Below are positions 13,501 to 24,455 of a DNA stretch of 64,000 nt, piece by piece (the stretch's first letter is position 1; each line of letters begins with the position of its first letter). This stretch comes from Rotaria socialis (taxonomy: Eukaryota > Rotifera > Eurotatoria > Philodinida > Philodinidae), in contig CAJNYU010000369.1 in assembly GCA_905331475.1 (NCBI GenBank), positions 62,001 through 126,000 on the forward strand, written 5' to 3'. A model generated the notes under the pieces. It did not search any database, was not told where the DNA came from, and saw nothing but the letters and a program-made list of their open reading frames with translations. The position numbers were made by a program, and so were the translations under genes.

Positions 13501-13890
13501 CATCGCTAGGAAATATGAAAAGTGCTGACATAAAAGATAGAGAGACTGCGAGAAAAATGTCGTTTTTCAAGAAAATATTAATAAACTTACACAACGGACA
13601 GTAATCGGACTACATCAGTTTAATGTTGATCTAGCTTGTTTTTCGACAACAATCCACAAGAACTCTACTAATATTATTGATGCTTGATGATATATTGTAG
13701 AAAACGATATCCATAAGAAAAATCAATTGACTGCTTTTAGTAATGCTTAAATAAGGAACTTACCAATGAAAGATCGTCATCTGAATCGATATCTTTTATG
13801 TTCGTGATTCTTTTTTAACGATAATTGGCTTTGATTCTGACTCTGATTTTTTTCTAGAAGTAATTGATGCTGTTGAATGAGTGTGTGTGT
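10525..13890 (-). pseudogene. TOP1: DNA topoisomerase I, broken copy
   Basis: Recognisable eukaryotic topoisomerase IB in order on the minus strand: acidic and Lys-rich N-terminus (12950-13890), PPPYEPLQKNV (12800), MLDRDYTSKEVF and KCDFTQVSNYFKAQTE (12500-12640), NYKIEPRGLFRG and HPKMGRVKKR with PEDIIIN and WKEVRHDNKVS (12187-12400), LVMWAENIRGNNKYIMLN (12130), CCSLRVEHIKL and VVEFDFLGKDSIR (11702-11830), KVSVELRG and LFDRLQ (11030-11127), SKLNYLDPRISVAW with the active-site Tyr (10770), and a C-terminal exon to 10525. It carries three in-frame TGA codons (12543-12545, 12187-12189 where the family has Trp, and 10845-10847). It also has frame slips at about 12820, 12450 and 11850. The block after LFDRL that normally holds the catalytic Arg and His (human R590, H632) is missing, and the R488 region is scrambled. 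Since topoisomerase I is needed in animals, an intact copy should exist elsewhere. Confidence 0.9.
11128..11700. other. long intron in the TOP1 pseudogene, content unknown
   Basis: The splice from KDSIR|Y fits exactly (donor gttaat at about 11700, acceptor tttaatag at 11128), but the intron is about 570 bp, ten times the local norm. An inserted element is likely. I could not define its ends. Confidence 0.4.
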
Positions 13891-15049
13891 CATATTATGT
13901 GCGCGAGCGCGATAAATATATCGTATAATAGAAAAAAATAAAACTGAAATATTCAATAAAAAAAAATCGAAAAGATAGTCAACGCGTTCTTCGTTTTATT
14001 TTATTTTATTTTATTTTATTTTTGCTATATTCTAAGAAGGAGCAGGTGTCACCAGATAATGACTTTCAGGCAGCGAAATAAGCCAGTGCAAGTTTTACTT
14101 TTTCCATTAAAATTTATAGATCTTTATCAATGCCAAAACAAAGTTAATAACTATTAGAATAAATTTCACTTGTGTTGTTTTATAGCACCACATTTAATTA
14201 CATATAATTATTTTATTTCATAATGTATCTTTTACTTTTCTTTAATACAATTTTCCCTTTTGGATCCAAATGAAGGAATATGCCATCAACTAGTTAAACA
14301 GTTCCGTTTTTATTTTTAAAATGTTAATGTAGCTACTGTGTGATTCCATGCATGATTTACTCACGTTTTTTAGCTAAAAAGTAACTATTAAATATTTACT
14401 TAATTATATGATTTTTATTCTTGCTGAGTATTACCGTAAAACTGATTTATTTTCTGGTCACTATTTAAACATTGTTGATTAAATTGAGCGTGATACTCTT
14501 AATGATGAACGGTGCTTAGACCCGTCTTACAAAAGAAATAAACTCACGTATATGTAAGAATACTGAACAAATAAGTATGCAGTTTCTTCATATGTTGACT
14601 GTTAAACGATAAGTTTCATATAGCTGTAAGTCAAGAAAAATATTTTAGTAATGATCATCAGGGAAAATATATCACTGACGTTTTCGTTTTGTATGTTTCT
14701 TTGTGAATGTCATTAGAATAGTTGATTATTGGACAATCTTAATTAAATAAAAATTTTTAGATGTCGTTTTAGTGATATCATAGGAAACACTTGGAAAAAA
14801 AAACTTTTGAAAAGCAAAATATCGCTTAAATAAAATACCATCAGAAAAAATCATTTTATTATTCATCATTGATACTGATAAAGAAAGTGAGCGAATTATG
14901 ACATCTGTTCTATCTGAATATTCTTTTCATTTTTGAATCTACACCGAAGACTCGTTTAATTCTGTTATATTTTGAGAAATAACTTCATATTCTAATTTCT
15001 GCCTGCTTTTTAATATAACAATTGTAGATAATATAATAAAAAAAGAAGT
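13891..15049. other. intergenic with a short TTTTA repeat
   Basis: Contains a (TTTTA)n microsatellite at about 13997-14022 and a short TG/CG alternating tract near 13880-13910. No coding frame was recognised. The last few hundred bases would include the GPCR promoter, but no clear TATA was seen. Confidence 0.4.
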
Positions 15050-17113
15050 ATGATAGATTTATCATCGTCAAATGTAACCATCGATGATTTAATTATTGAT
15101 AACGCTGATTTATATGAATCAATTCGCAGGTCATTTACACGTGATCCATTTGAACATTATGTTAATGGCATATGTGGCTTATTCATCTGTTTTCTTGGGA
15201 TCATTAGTAACGCATTGAGCTTTTCCATTTTAATTCGTCGAACAATGCGACTATCAACTTACGTTTATTTAGCTGGTTTATGTTTAAGCGACTTTACTAC
15301 TTGTCTCTTTCTTATACCTGGTTATATATTAGATGCATATCCAATTGAGATACTTGATTGTGAATTACCACGTACATATGCGTACACACAAATACTTATT
15401 ATTACAGGTAAAATTATTAGTTATTATCGTAAAATCTTTCATTGCGTATATTTGTTTTTCAAAATTAGCTGCAATTAGCACAACGACTCGTGTTCTGAGT
15501 GTGTGGCTTTGCGTAGCTTTTACAATTGACCGATGGATAAGTGTGTTGAACTTTTCTTTTTAGAAAAAAATATTCTTTTTTCTTTGATATCTAGTGATAT
15601 GTCGACCATTTGATAGTCCAATTTATTGTACAATGAAGATTGCTCGTCATATTACATTCTTTATTTATATTGTTGGCGTTTTTTATGCGGTTCCACTTAT
15701 GTTTGAATATGAATCACACGAAGAAAGAGTGTTAACTGAATTATTTTCAACGGATCATAGCAAAAAATTCTATCGTTATAAACTAAGTGTATTAGGAAAA
15801 AATTTTATTTTTCGATGGATCTATGTTTTGATTAATGCACTTGGTGTTTATCTTATTCCATTAACAACAATTATAATATTGAATCGAAAATTACTTCTAT
15901 CAATTCGATTATTAGAACGGCGTTCAGCTGAATATAATGCACCGTTACCAACTAAACAAAGTATCATAAAAAAAAGACTCATCGATTATCTAGATATTCT
16001 TTTCTTTAAAACTGATTCAAAACTACAGAATAGTAAATATTTAGTCTTAAGAGAATGAAATTCGTACATTATTATCACATTGGAAGACGAATGATCCTAT
16101 AAGTACCTATAATCGATAGAAAGATGTTCATTCCTTCTTTCTGTAATATGTATGAAAAATAAATAATTTGAATGTGCATCAGTTTTGAGCTAATCTTTAA
16201 TGCAGCAAAGAATAATTTACAAGTTTGATCTATTATTAAAAACTGAAGTTTATCAGTAGCAGATAATTAAGTTAATCTAATGTACCTTGATTTCAAAACA
16301 AAGAAAAAATCGAATATACATTATTTTTACAATTAGGAAATCATAAGAATATGAAAAGTAATAAAAGTATCAATCATTCATGAAATATATTGAGACATAT
16401 TTTCAGAGAGAACAGAAAAATAATTGTGGAAAACGATCGATGAATCTATTTTAGGTGTAACAATAATGTTACTTGCGACAACAATAATGCTTCTTGTATT
16501 GCGTTCTCCATCTGCTATTATATCGGTTATGTGGTTAATTAGTGCAAAAATGTTTATAAATGAAAAAGCACCATTTCGTTTACGAAAATTTCATTCCATA
16601 GCAAATCTATGTGCAACATTAAATGCAGCAACAACATTTATCATGTTTATAATATATGGTACAAAATTTCGATCAGAATTTACTCATGTTTATTGGTGTG
16701 GCTCCAATAAAATTGACAGAAAACAAAACTCGAATGAAACTCAACAAAAACAACAAATAAAAAACTCAATATCACATAATTCTATTGACAATGAGCTCAA
16801 TATTAACAATCAAATGAATGTCTCAATGTCAAAATCACCAAATCGAAAATTGTTTCCAGGAATAAATCAATCTTGTGATTCTACAGCAAATCCTTCGCTA
16901 CCATTTTTAAGAATTCTTAAAATCCAACAAAGAAAACAGCAATATCCATGTGAACAAGAATGTAATCTGGTGTATCAAACAAACAATAATAATAATATCA
17001 ATGATGAACCTACAAGTCGAGAAATTCAATGTGATAATCAGGATTACGATAGAAAAGTAGCTATGTTACAAGTACCCTATGATAATTGGTTTAAAAGATT
17101 GATCACATGTTAG
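15050..17113 (+). CDS. rhodopsin-family G-protein-coupled receptor (peptide-receptor type)
   Basis: Seven-transmembrane receptor. Exons 15050-15407, 15469-15540, 15595-16032 and 16455-17113 keep phase throughout and give 508 residues. TM1 carries ISNALSFSIL and TM2 carries LCLSDF (the LxxxD motif). A cysteine before TM3 (ILDCELPR) could pair with ECL2. TM3 ends VAFTIDRWIMICRPF, so the canonical DRY is DRW. TM4 is HITFFIYIVGVFYAVPL and TM5 is LINALGVYLIPLTTII. TM6 starts after the last intron (VTIMLLATTIMLLVL). TM7 is ANLCATLNAATTFIMFIIYG, followed by KFRSEF. The layout resembles FMRFamide-type receptors of protostomes, but the ligand is not predictable. The 422-bp third intron splits intracellular loop 3. 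The tail after TM7 is about 120 residues, Asn/Gln-rich and probably disordered. Confidence 0.88.
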
Positions 17114-18037
17114 TAAATAATAACTAAAATAGGTTGTCTACTTCTACGTTTTACTGCATATAAATAACAATTTAAATGTTTTCCTGCCATTTTAACATAT
17201 TTTTGTTACTTTGAAAGAAAGTTTTTTTATTAAACCAATCGGCTTTCTATTCTCTACAACTGTATATAGTTCTGTCAACGCAACAGTAGTTCATATACGT
17301 AAAAGTTTTTCAATTGTTTTTCAGATGCACTTTGAACGACCAACAGAGTGATTGTTTCGATGACACTTTTTTATTCAATAAAAGATTTATAGAAGGTCCC
17401 ACTAAACTTTTCTCTGATATTTTCAAGAAAAGTCAGCAATAGAATAATTTAATATTATATTCTATAAACTTCAATCATATCACTTCTTTCTTTGACGAAG
17501 TGCTCTGGTCGATCGAAATTCAAAATCTATCACTGATACTTGATGCTAGTGTGTTTTTACTAGTAAGTATATAGTTTTCATTGAAAACAAATAGATTACA
17601 TAATTTAGGCATCGTTTTTTTGAAGATCAAAGAAGATTGATATCGACAAAAAACACGAAAGTGTCAAAGTACCACCATTGAATTGATTGATGGTTAAGTT
17701 GTGAACTAATTTTTTTTCTTTGTTTATTGAGGAACGTTTTGTTTCAACCAGAAGACTAGTTAAAGCTGTAAAAAACAATAAAGTTAGTTTATATGTCTTG
17801 ATGAACTGGATTGTCATCGAGATTTGATTTCGTAAAAGCGCTGCATTTTAACGTAATATCAATGCTTGATCTACACTGTATTGGTGAAACATCTAGTTCA
17901 CTGGGCTTGAAATCTTTTGAAACTAATTCATCGTGAAAATATTTCTCGTTTTTATGTTTTATAATTCCAAATATCAGTTTGCTTCTTCTGTGCATATAAA
18001 AAAAATGAAATGTTTTTTGCTTTATCATATGTAGGAC
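17114..18037. other. intergenic, nothing recognised
   Basis: GPCR 3' flank. Minus-strand frames at 17605-17817 and 17789-18028 lack splice context and known motifs. Confidence 0.4.
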
Positions 18038-18844
18038 GTCACATTTAAATTTAATAAAATTTATTAAATCAAGAAATAAATTTTCAAAAATTTTAATTTA
18101 AAATAGATTAAATTGTTTTTAAATATGAAAAATTAAATTTAAAATAAATTTAAATTAAATTGTTTGAAATTGAAATTAGCTAAATTTTGAAAACTAGTAG
18201 ATAAACATAGCTTTTGACATGATTGATACTATTTAAAGTCAAATTTGAGCATGTTTCCTGTTTTCTAAAGTTAAAGCTATTCATTCTTCTACGAATTGTG
18301 CTATTAAACATATTTTTATGAGCATCCCAGTATTTTGAAGAAGCAAGATGATGGATCCTGCATAATCTGTGGAGAAATTTTGACTATTATGAACAAATAT
18401 TAACCTAAAATACAAAGTTCTGCTTTCATTTAGCATTTGCTACTGTTAAAGTCACGTATTTCCTCATAGCAATGATGTGTATCCATCCAAACAATTTATT
18501 AAATTTTAAATTTAAATTTAAACGATTTTTCTGTCCAACAATTTAATTTAAATTTAACTTGATAAAATTTAAGTTAAAATTAAATTAACTTTTCGGGAAG
18601 CTAAATTTAAATAAAATAAACTGTAAATTGACACCCGTTATAGTATACTTAAAGTACAACCTAAATTTTTTGAATTTCGAGTCGTTTATCAACATATTTT
18701 CAGCGGTTCTTACAGTACTCAATGATAATCTCTCAGATTTTAAATTAATCTGTATTCTGAACGATATTGTAACGAGCAAACGAATAGCAGTAAAGACGAC
18801 AGTACATCCTAACAAAACTGATTGTTATTAAATTTAAATGTAAC
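18038..18844. mobile_element. possible AT-rich element with terminal inverted repeats
   Basis: The left end gtcacatttaaatttaataa (18038) and right end ttattaaatttaaatgtaac (to 18844) are inverted copies with one mismatch. Both inner flanks (18050-18190 and 18485-18620) are packed with TTTAAATTT palindromes. No coding capacity and no target duplication seen. Because such AT-only palindromes can arise by simple-sequence drift, the element call is tentative; the GTCAC/GTTAC outer bases are the best evidence. Confidence 0.4.
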
Positions 18845-18997
18845 AGAGACTTTCAGTGTTGCATTTAAACTAGAGAATAATAAAAAATTCACTGAAAGAC
18901 AATGCGCCAATAAGTATTATTTTTCATTCGTTTCAGTTTTGTTACGAAGAATTTAATAGGAAGCCCTCCTAAGTATGCATTGCATCAGTTATAGCCA

Positions 18998-20381
18998 ATG
19001 AGTTCAGTTATACAGAATTGTCGGTCAATTCTTAGTGAACGTCATCATATTCCACAAGTCTGCAGGCACATCTTTTTTCCATTTATGAACAATACCTGAA
19101 TTATATCTTTACTTGATTCTAGACAATATTCATGTGACATATGGAAAACTTGCTGTACTACCCAAGAAAATTCTATTTATTCACACCCTAATCTGAGTAA
19201 CACTGTTTTTGATCTTTTATCCATAAGGCAACCAATAACCAATAGGCAAACAGAACATGTTGCGTATCTATCGATACCATCTGATAATTGTATTCAATTA
19301 ATTACGCATGCAACTATTACTAATATACGTTATAAAGTATCACAAGAAAATGTTGCTCTTTTATGCTGTTGTCTTCCATCATTGGTTCGACAAATTATGT
19401 ATAAGCGTCCATGGTTAAAACCAAATGATATTATTACTTGTCTTAGTTCAGATATTATGGTAAACGCGTTTTGTTGTTAAAATCTTATGCTTAGTAGAAA
19501 AATAGAAAATATTACCTTCGCTAGAAAGAAACTATGGATTACGTTGATAACAACGATTTCTCGAATAGTAGTAATAAAGTATTTGATAAGAAACTAACCG
19601 ATAAACAGCTGAACGATAATGATTCAATGAAATCACATCAATATGATAGCACTAGTCTGTCATCCAATCAAAGCAAAAAACAAGTAACATCTGATGATTC
19701 AATTTTATCAGAAGATTCATCCCAATTGGAACTTGAGTCACAAAAGAATACTAATAGAAAAAAAGAGAAAAGTAAATATTCTTTAATCTAAATACACACT
19801 TAATATTGATAACTTCCTTAGAAATTGATTATTCTTTAGAAAGTTGGAAAATTAATGGTGAAAAGGTTAATGACAAGCGCAAAATCTCACCACAATCGCT
19901 AAATAATCAACTCAATAAAGATATTAAATCAAGTAATCAATGTTCTCTTATCACAGAATAAAATAAATTATCTGTTTTTCTGCATTGATAGGTATACTCG
20001 TTTCATCGACTGATACTCAAAACAAACCCGAACAGTCAGACACAAATAATTCAGTTCGTACGCTTCAAGATGGGCAAAGTATTTCGTCAGATAACGATAG
20101 TATTTATTAAATATATTTAAATAAAAGTTTATCCAATTCTAATTATGTTAGATACAAAGAAAGATTTTGATAAAATCAATTTTAAATTCAAATCAAGATT
20201 AGATAGTCGATCATCACGTCATCTTATCGAATATCCAACCGAAAAGGATTCAAATATCAGTCAACATGTTGGAAAATGTTTAGCTTTTTATTATAAAATT
20301 CGAGAACACTTTGATGATGATACATCTGCTTTACTTCTCAAGTGTTGCTTATGCTATGGTGATTGTTCACGGAAAAAATAA
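18998..20381 (+). CDS. unidentified hydrophilic protein, 6 exons
   Basis: Exons (phases all agree): 18998-19065, 19123-19459, 19525-19771, 19822-19932, 19992-20099, 20152-20381; 366 residues. It starts MSSVIQNCRSILSERHH. The second exon carries the most ordered part (VAYLSIPSDNCIQLITHAT, then SLVRQIMYKRPWLKP). Exons 3-5 are Ser/Asp/Asn/Lys-rich and look disordered. The last exon ends with a cysteine cluster (LLLKCCLCYGDCSRKK). The first intron appears to use a GC donor (CAG|gcacat, 53 bp); if not, the true start lies further upstream. No domain recognised. It is followed head-to-tail by two other low-complexity proteins. Confidence 0.65.
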
Positions 20382-20551
20382 GAATATTTTCATTTTCGAA
20401 GCTTTCAAAGTTTTTGAAATTTACGGGCAGAAAGCGAAATGAGTAAAATGAATGTCATGGTTTTATTCTTTTGTGATGTGTAAATAAATGAAAGAAAGAA
20501 AGAACAAAAATATATGTAGAAGATTCATTTGATTAGTCTTCGTTCTTTAAA

Positions 20552-21212
20552 ATGTCAAAGAAAAAGCCTCCTCATAGTGTAACAAAAACAGATGAGATTG
20601 GGGCCGAACAAACGAATAATTCATTATTTTCTGCAAGTGATGCTAATTCTGTTGAAATTGCTGATTATGCATTGAGTCATGGAGCATCTCAGATGAATTC
20701 ATCAAACAACGATTATTCAATCCCAACAGGTGTTGGTAAGTCTCATATTAAATACATTCAAGAGACTGCTCTTATATATTTATACGTTAATAGTTGATAT
20801 CGATGAATCAACAGATATCTCTTTACCATCTTTAAATTCTCATCATCAACATGATTCAAAATCAAATACATTGGTTCGACGTAGAGAAATACATGAAAGA
20901 GAACATGTGAATCTACCGTCGATTGCTCATCGTTCTCATAAAAATAATCCCTATGAATATTACTCTAGATCACCTAATTATAATCATTCGGAATGTTCAT
21001 ATCATTTGAATTCGATCAATGATAAAACTCAATCACTCCACTATAATCTTGATCCAAATCATCATCGTTGTCATCATGATCCCAAGGGAGGCACATATGA
21101 TCCTCGTTGGTGGTATATGCCATTCCATTCAGTTCATGGGCCTAAATCACACCGACGTACTAATCATCAGTATATTCCGAAAAAATGGTACGAATTACCT
21201 GACAAACATTAA
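20552..21212 (+). CDS. unidentified Ser/His/Asn-rich protein, 2 exons
   Basis: Exon 1 is 20552-20735 and exon 2 is 20794-21212, joined by a 58-bp phase-1 intron (gtaagt...taatag); 200 residues. It begins MSKKKPPHSVTKTDEIG. The second half is rich in His, Tyr, Asn and Arg and ends in an aromatic segment (YDPRWWYMPFHSVHG, then PKKWYELPDKH). No signal peptide or membrane segment. It starts only 170 bp after the preceding gene's stop, on the same strand. Function unknown. Confidence 0.65.
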
Positions 21213-21541
21213 AATTTGAATAAATAATTGCCAATTCATAGAATTTATTTTTGATACATGTATGATCGAAGTTGATATTTTAGATTAAAAACAACTCTTT
21301 CAATTAATAGTATCGAACTTGTTGCGAGTAACGATAGAAAGAAAAAAGGGAACAGAAAGCAAAATATTTGTTTTAGCTTATGTCAATCAGAAAAAGTTGT
21401 TATTGTTATTATTTACTGATGTGACTGTTATTTAAGTATTCAAAATGCATTTTCAAATGATTCAATCGAATTTTCTTCTCTTGCAAGAGAGTGAAAAAAT
21501 TGGAGAAAATATAAAAGCATTTATTTTATGACAAGTGAAAT
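21213..21541. other. short intergenic gap, nothing recognised
   Basis: 329 bp between two same-strand low-complexity genes. A poly(A)-like aataaat lies at about 21219. No promoter element recognised. Confidence 0.4.
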
Positions 21542-22561
21542 ATGCAGTCAAATCTTCAACCTACGAATCAACCAGCTTTGAACGGTGCTAACCATTTAAG
21601 TTATTATGATCCATCAGCACCTTATCGTGCTATGATGCTGCCACCTGCTCCAACTAACACTAATGCAACAACAACTAATCAGTATTATTCGAATTCTATT
21701 CCTACGCAAAATATTTCTCATATGAATTCTGATCCAATGAATCCTATTGTAACACGTATACCAAAATATTACTATCCACGTTATGATGGCTATGATGGTG
21801 CTTATGATGACCATGGTACTTTAGGTATGAGAGAAACATATCCTAATGTACAACCACCAGTTAATCAACAACTACCGAGTAGTCAACAAATAGTTCCGAA
21901 TGAATATGTTCCTTATAATCAGCCAGCTCCATTAACCACAGATCCCTACGCTTCTGGTGGATATTATCCTTACGGTACATCATATCTTATTCCGTTGCCA
22001 ACTAATATGCCCAGTGGTATTCCTAGTCCATACCTACAAGAACAACAGCCACAAGCTGATGCAGCTCTTTCACATAAAAAGGATGCTGATCTAAGTCGTC
22101 TTGAAGTATATCATTTTACTCCAAAACAAAACACATCATTGTCAATGGGAGCCAATGCTCCTCCACCTGTAATACAATATCATGTCTATCCACCAGCACC
22201 AGTATCACAACCACCGGCAATGCTATCTCAACAACAACAACCATCTTATTTATCAGAACATTTTCAATCACAATTAGCTCATCAAGAAACTAAAGCACGT
22301 AGCTCTCAAACTGATCAACCTAACACAAAAAATCGTGCTGTTTCACCAATACACTTTTCTAATACGATACCAATGCATAATGATGATGGTTACTCACGTG
22401 TTATACATCAACAAGAAGTTCATACAGACAGACACAATATAAGAACAGCAAGAATAAATCGACAGTTTTATGGCAACACTAGTTCACCAGCTTTGCCTGA
22501 CTGCCGTTGTTTGGATTGTCAACAAGAAAGAAAAGAAGTACTTAACTATTATCCTGAATGA
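21542..22561 (+). CDS. unidentified Pro/Gln/Tyr-rich protein, single exon
   Basis: A 339-residue open frame without introns, starting MQSNLQPTNQPALNGANHL. Composition is dominated by Pro, Gln, Tyr, Ser and Asn (YYPRYDGYDGAYDDHG, PPAPVSQPPAMLSQQQ), so it is very likely disordered. The C-terminus is different: LPDCRCLDCQQERKEV has three cysteines in a CxCxxC arrangement, a possible metal or interaction motif. Third in a row of same-strand low-complexity genes with the two genes upstream. An uninterrupted 1-kb frame in this AT-rich DNA is not chance. Function unknown. Confidence 0.75.
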   Translation: MQSNLQPTNQPALNGANHLSYYDPSAPYRAMMLPPAPTNTNATTTNQYYSNSIPTQNISHMNSDPMNPIVTRIPKYYYPRYDGYDGAYDDHGTLGMRETYPNVQPPVNQQLPSSQQIVPNEYVPYNQPAPLTTDPYASGGYYPYGTSYLIPLPTNMPSGIPSPYLQEQQPQADAALSHKKDADLSRLEVYHFTPKQNTSLSMGANAPPPVIQYHVYPPAPVSQPPAMLSQQQQPSYLSEHFQSQLAHQETKARSSQTDQPNTKNRAVSPIHFSNTIPMHNDDGYSRVIHQQEVHTDRHNIRTARINRQFYGNTSSPALPDCRCLDCQQERKEVLNYYPE

Positions 22562-23074
22562 TGACAGAAAACTTATCTTTTTCAGTTTTTGTATTATTTC
22601 AATACAGTTTTTCAATCTTTCTTTCATATAAAATCATATGTCTATTATTAAAAATATTTGAACAAGATTTCTTTCGCACGAATAAATTAATTAATATAGA
22701 TGGATACATAATTCTATGCATCAGTGACAATGAACAATAGCAAGGTGTCAAACAACTCTTCATTAAAGTTTAACGGCAAGCTCGAATCATATGCCATTTT
22801 CTAGCTATATCGATGCTTGTAAGATTTACTGCGCTAATAGGCAATATTGTCTTTAAATAGATTTATTAGTAAATAAAGATAAAATAAAACTACTAGCACA
22901 ACAATATGTTTTGAAGATAAATCAAAAATATTATCTTTTGCAAAAAAATAATCAATATTGAGTGGGCAGACAACAATGGAACCAACCACCGGATGTTAAT
23001 GAAAATGCATCCTTATATGAGAAAATGACCAACTGACAGCCCACATGGTTCGATTTGATCTGATAATGTACATC
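22562..23074. other. intergenic, nothing recognised beyond the downstream promoter
   Basis: About 500 bp between two plus-strand genes. The immediate frame at 22558-22740 is random hydrophobic sequence in the 3' UTR. Confidence 0.4.
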
Positions 23075-23083
23075 TATAAAAGG
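23075..23083 (+). promoter_or_regulatory. TATA box of the repeat-exon secreted protein gene
   Basis: TATAAAAGG stands alone in a more G/C-containing context about 30 bp before a likely start region (near 23105). A 5' leader with its own intron follows (donor at about 23138, acceptor cctttag at 23191-23197), and then the ATG at 23203. A clean TATA box suggests strong or regulated expression, as is usual for secreted-product genes. Confidence 0.7.
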
Positions 23084-23202
23084 CCACAAATTCAAACCAA
23101 TTTGTTTCATTCTTTCATTCAACTGCTAAACGAAAGGGTAACACAAAATACGGCGAATTCTGCTGATTACTTGTTCTTCTTTTTGTATTGCCTTTAGAAA
23201 AC

Positions 23203-24455
23203 ATGCGTTCCCCATTCATTGTCGTACTTCTTGTTGGTCTGGCTGCATCCAGTTACGCTTATCACCTTTCTGATGTCCATAAACGTTCTCTTGAAGAAGA
23301 ACCACGTATTTTCCAATTGCTCGAGGATCTCTACTCACAAGTGCTCTATAAGCCACTCAATCATATCGTTACAAGTTTGCAGAACTAAAGATTTTTCTGT
23401 CTCAGATTTTAATACAAGTCTAATGATATTATCTTAGATGTAGCTCTGTTGGGTGCACAATTTTTAGCTGGTATTTCTCAAAATGGTATTCCTGCTCCAG
23501 GAGGTCGCACACTTCACCTATCCGAAGCTCAACTCCGTGGATTCTGGGATGATTTATGGAACCATTCTATTCGACCACCTATTGAAAATGCTATTCAAAG
23601 TGAGAAGCATCTAAACTCTAAGAAATATCTCAAGGATATTTATTTTTTCGTTAGCTGTTTCTTTATTGGGTGCTCAACTTCTTGCTGGTATTGGTACTAA
23701 TGGTGTCAACTTGTCAATTGGTAAACGCGATGTCACAGAAGTCGACGCACGTTTCATTAATGCATTAACTGAAGCTGCTGAAAATATTTTCACTAATGTT
23801 ATTCAAAAACCATTACAAGATGCTTTGTCAAGTGAAACAACTATAAGCATTTGAAAAATAAGATTTAGTAACTGTATACTTTATTTAGCTGGTGCTTTGA
23901 TGTTAGCTCAAGTTCTTGCCGGTGTTGGTACCAATGGTATCGACTTGTCAGCTCTCTTTGGTAAACGCGATTTGAGTGAACTCGCTGGTCGTCAAGAAGA
24001 ACTTCGTGGTTTCTTTGATACTCTGGGCCAAAGTCTTCTTAGTGGCTTACAATCTGTTTGGACAAACGTTATTCAAGGTCCCGTTGAACAAGCTATTCAA
24101 AGTTAGTCGAAATACTTTATGATTTTATTTGAATCAGATATTTTATCTTCACAGCTACTGCTTTACTCGGTGCTCAAGTTCTTGCTGGCCTTGGTACCAA
24201 TGGTGTTAATATTGGTAAACGTGAATTAGAAGCTGAACCTCGCGGAGAAATCATTGATAATCTTTTAAATCATGCGTCTGGTCTTTTCACAACCCAAGTC
24301 AAACCTGTTATTGAAAGTGCTTTGAATGGTATGTATATAAGAGATTGACGATGATCATTTCAATCTAGTCATACCTTATTTATTATTTAGCTGCTGCTCT
24401 TCATCTTGCTGGTGTTTTAGCCAACATTTCCCAAAACGGATTTGGTCGACGTTAA
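23203..24455 (+). CDS. secreted precursor built of exon-by-exon repeats with GKR processing sites
   Basis: Coding exons 23203-23374, 23438-23599, 23655-23831, 23889-24101, 24155-24328 and 24391-24455, all joined by phase-1 introns of 53-63 bp; 320 residues. A signal peptide is evident (MRSPFIVVLLVGLAASSYAY). From exon 2 on, every exon starts with the same motif: ALLGAQFLAGISQNG, SLLGAQLLAGIGTNG, LMLAQVLAGVGTNG, ALLGAQVLAGLGTNG, and a short last ALHLAGVLANISQNG. It then carries an amphipathic helix-like segment ending in xPVExAIQ-type sequence. Three units have GKR after a short hydrophobic stretch (LSIGKRD, LSALFGKRD, VNIGKRE), the gene ends FGRR, and HKR follows the signal peptide. These could be convertase and amidation sites, so a multi-peptide precursor is possible; a repetitive structural or defence secreted protein is the alternative. 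A TATA box and a 5' UTR intron lie upstream. Family unknown to me. Confidence 0.8.
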
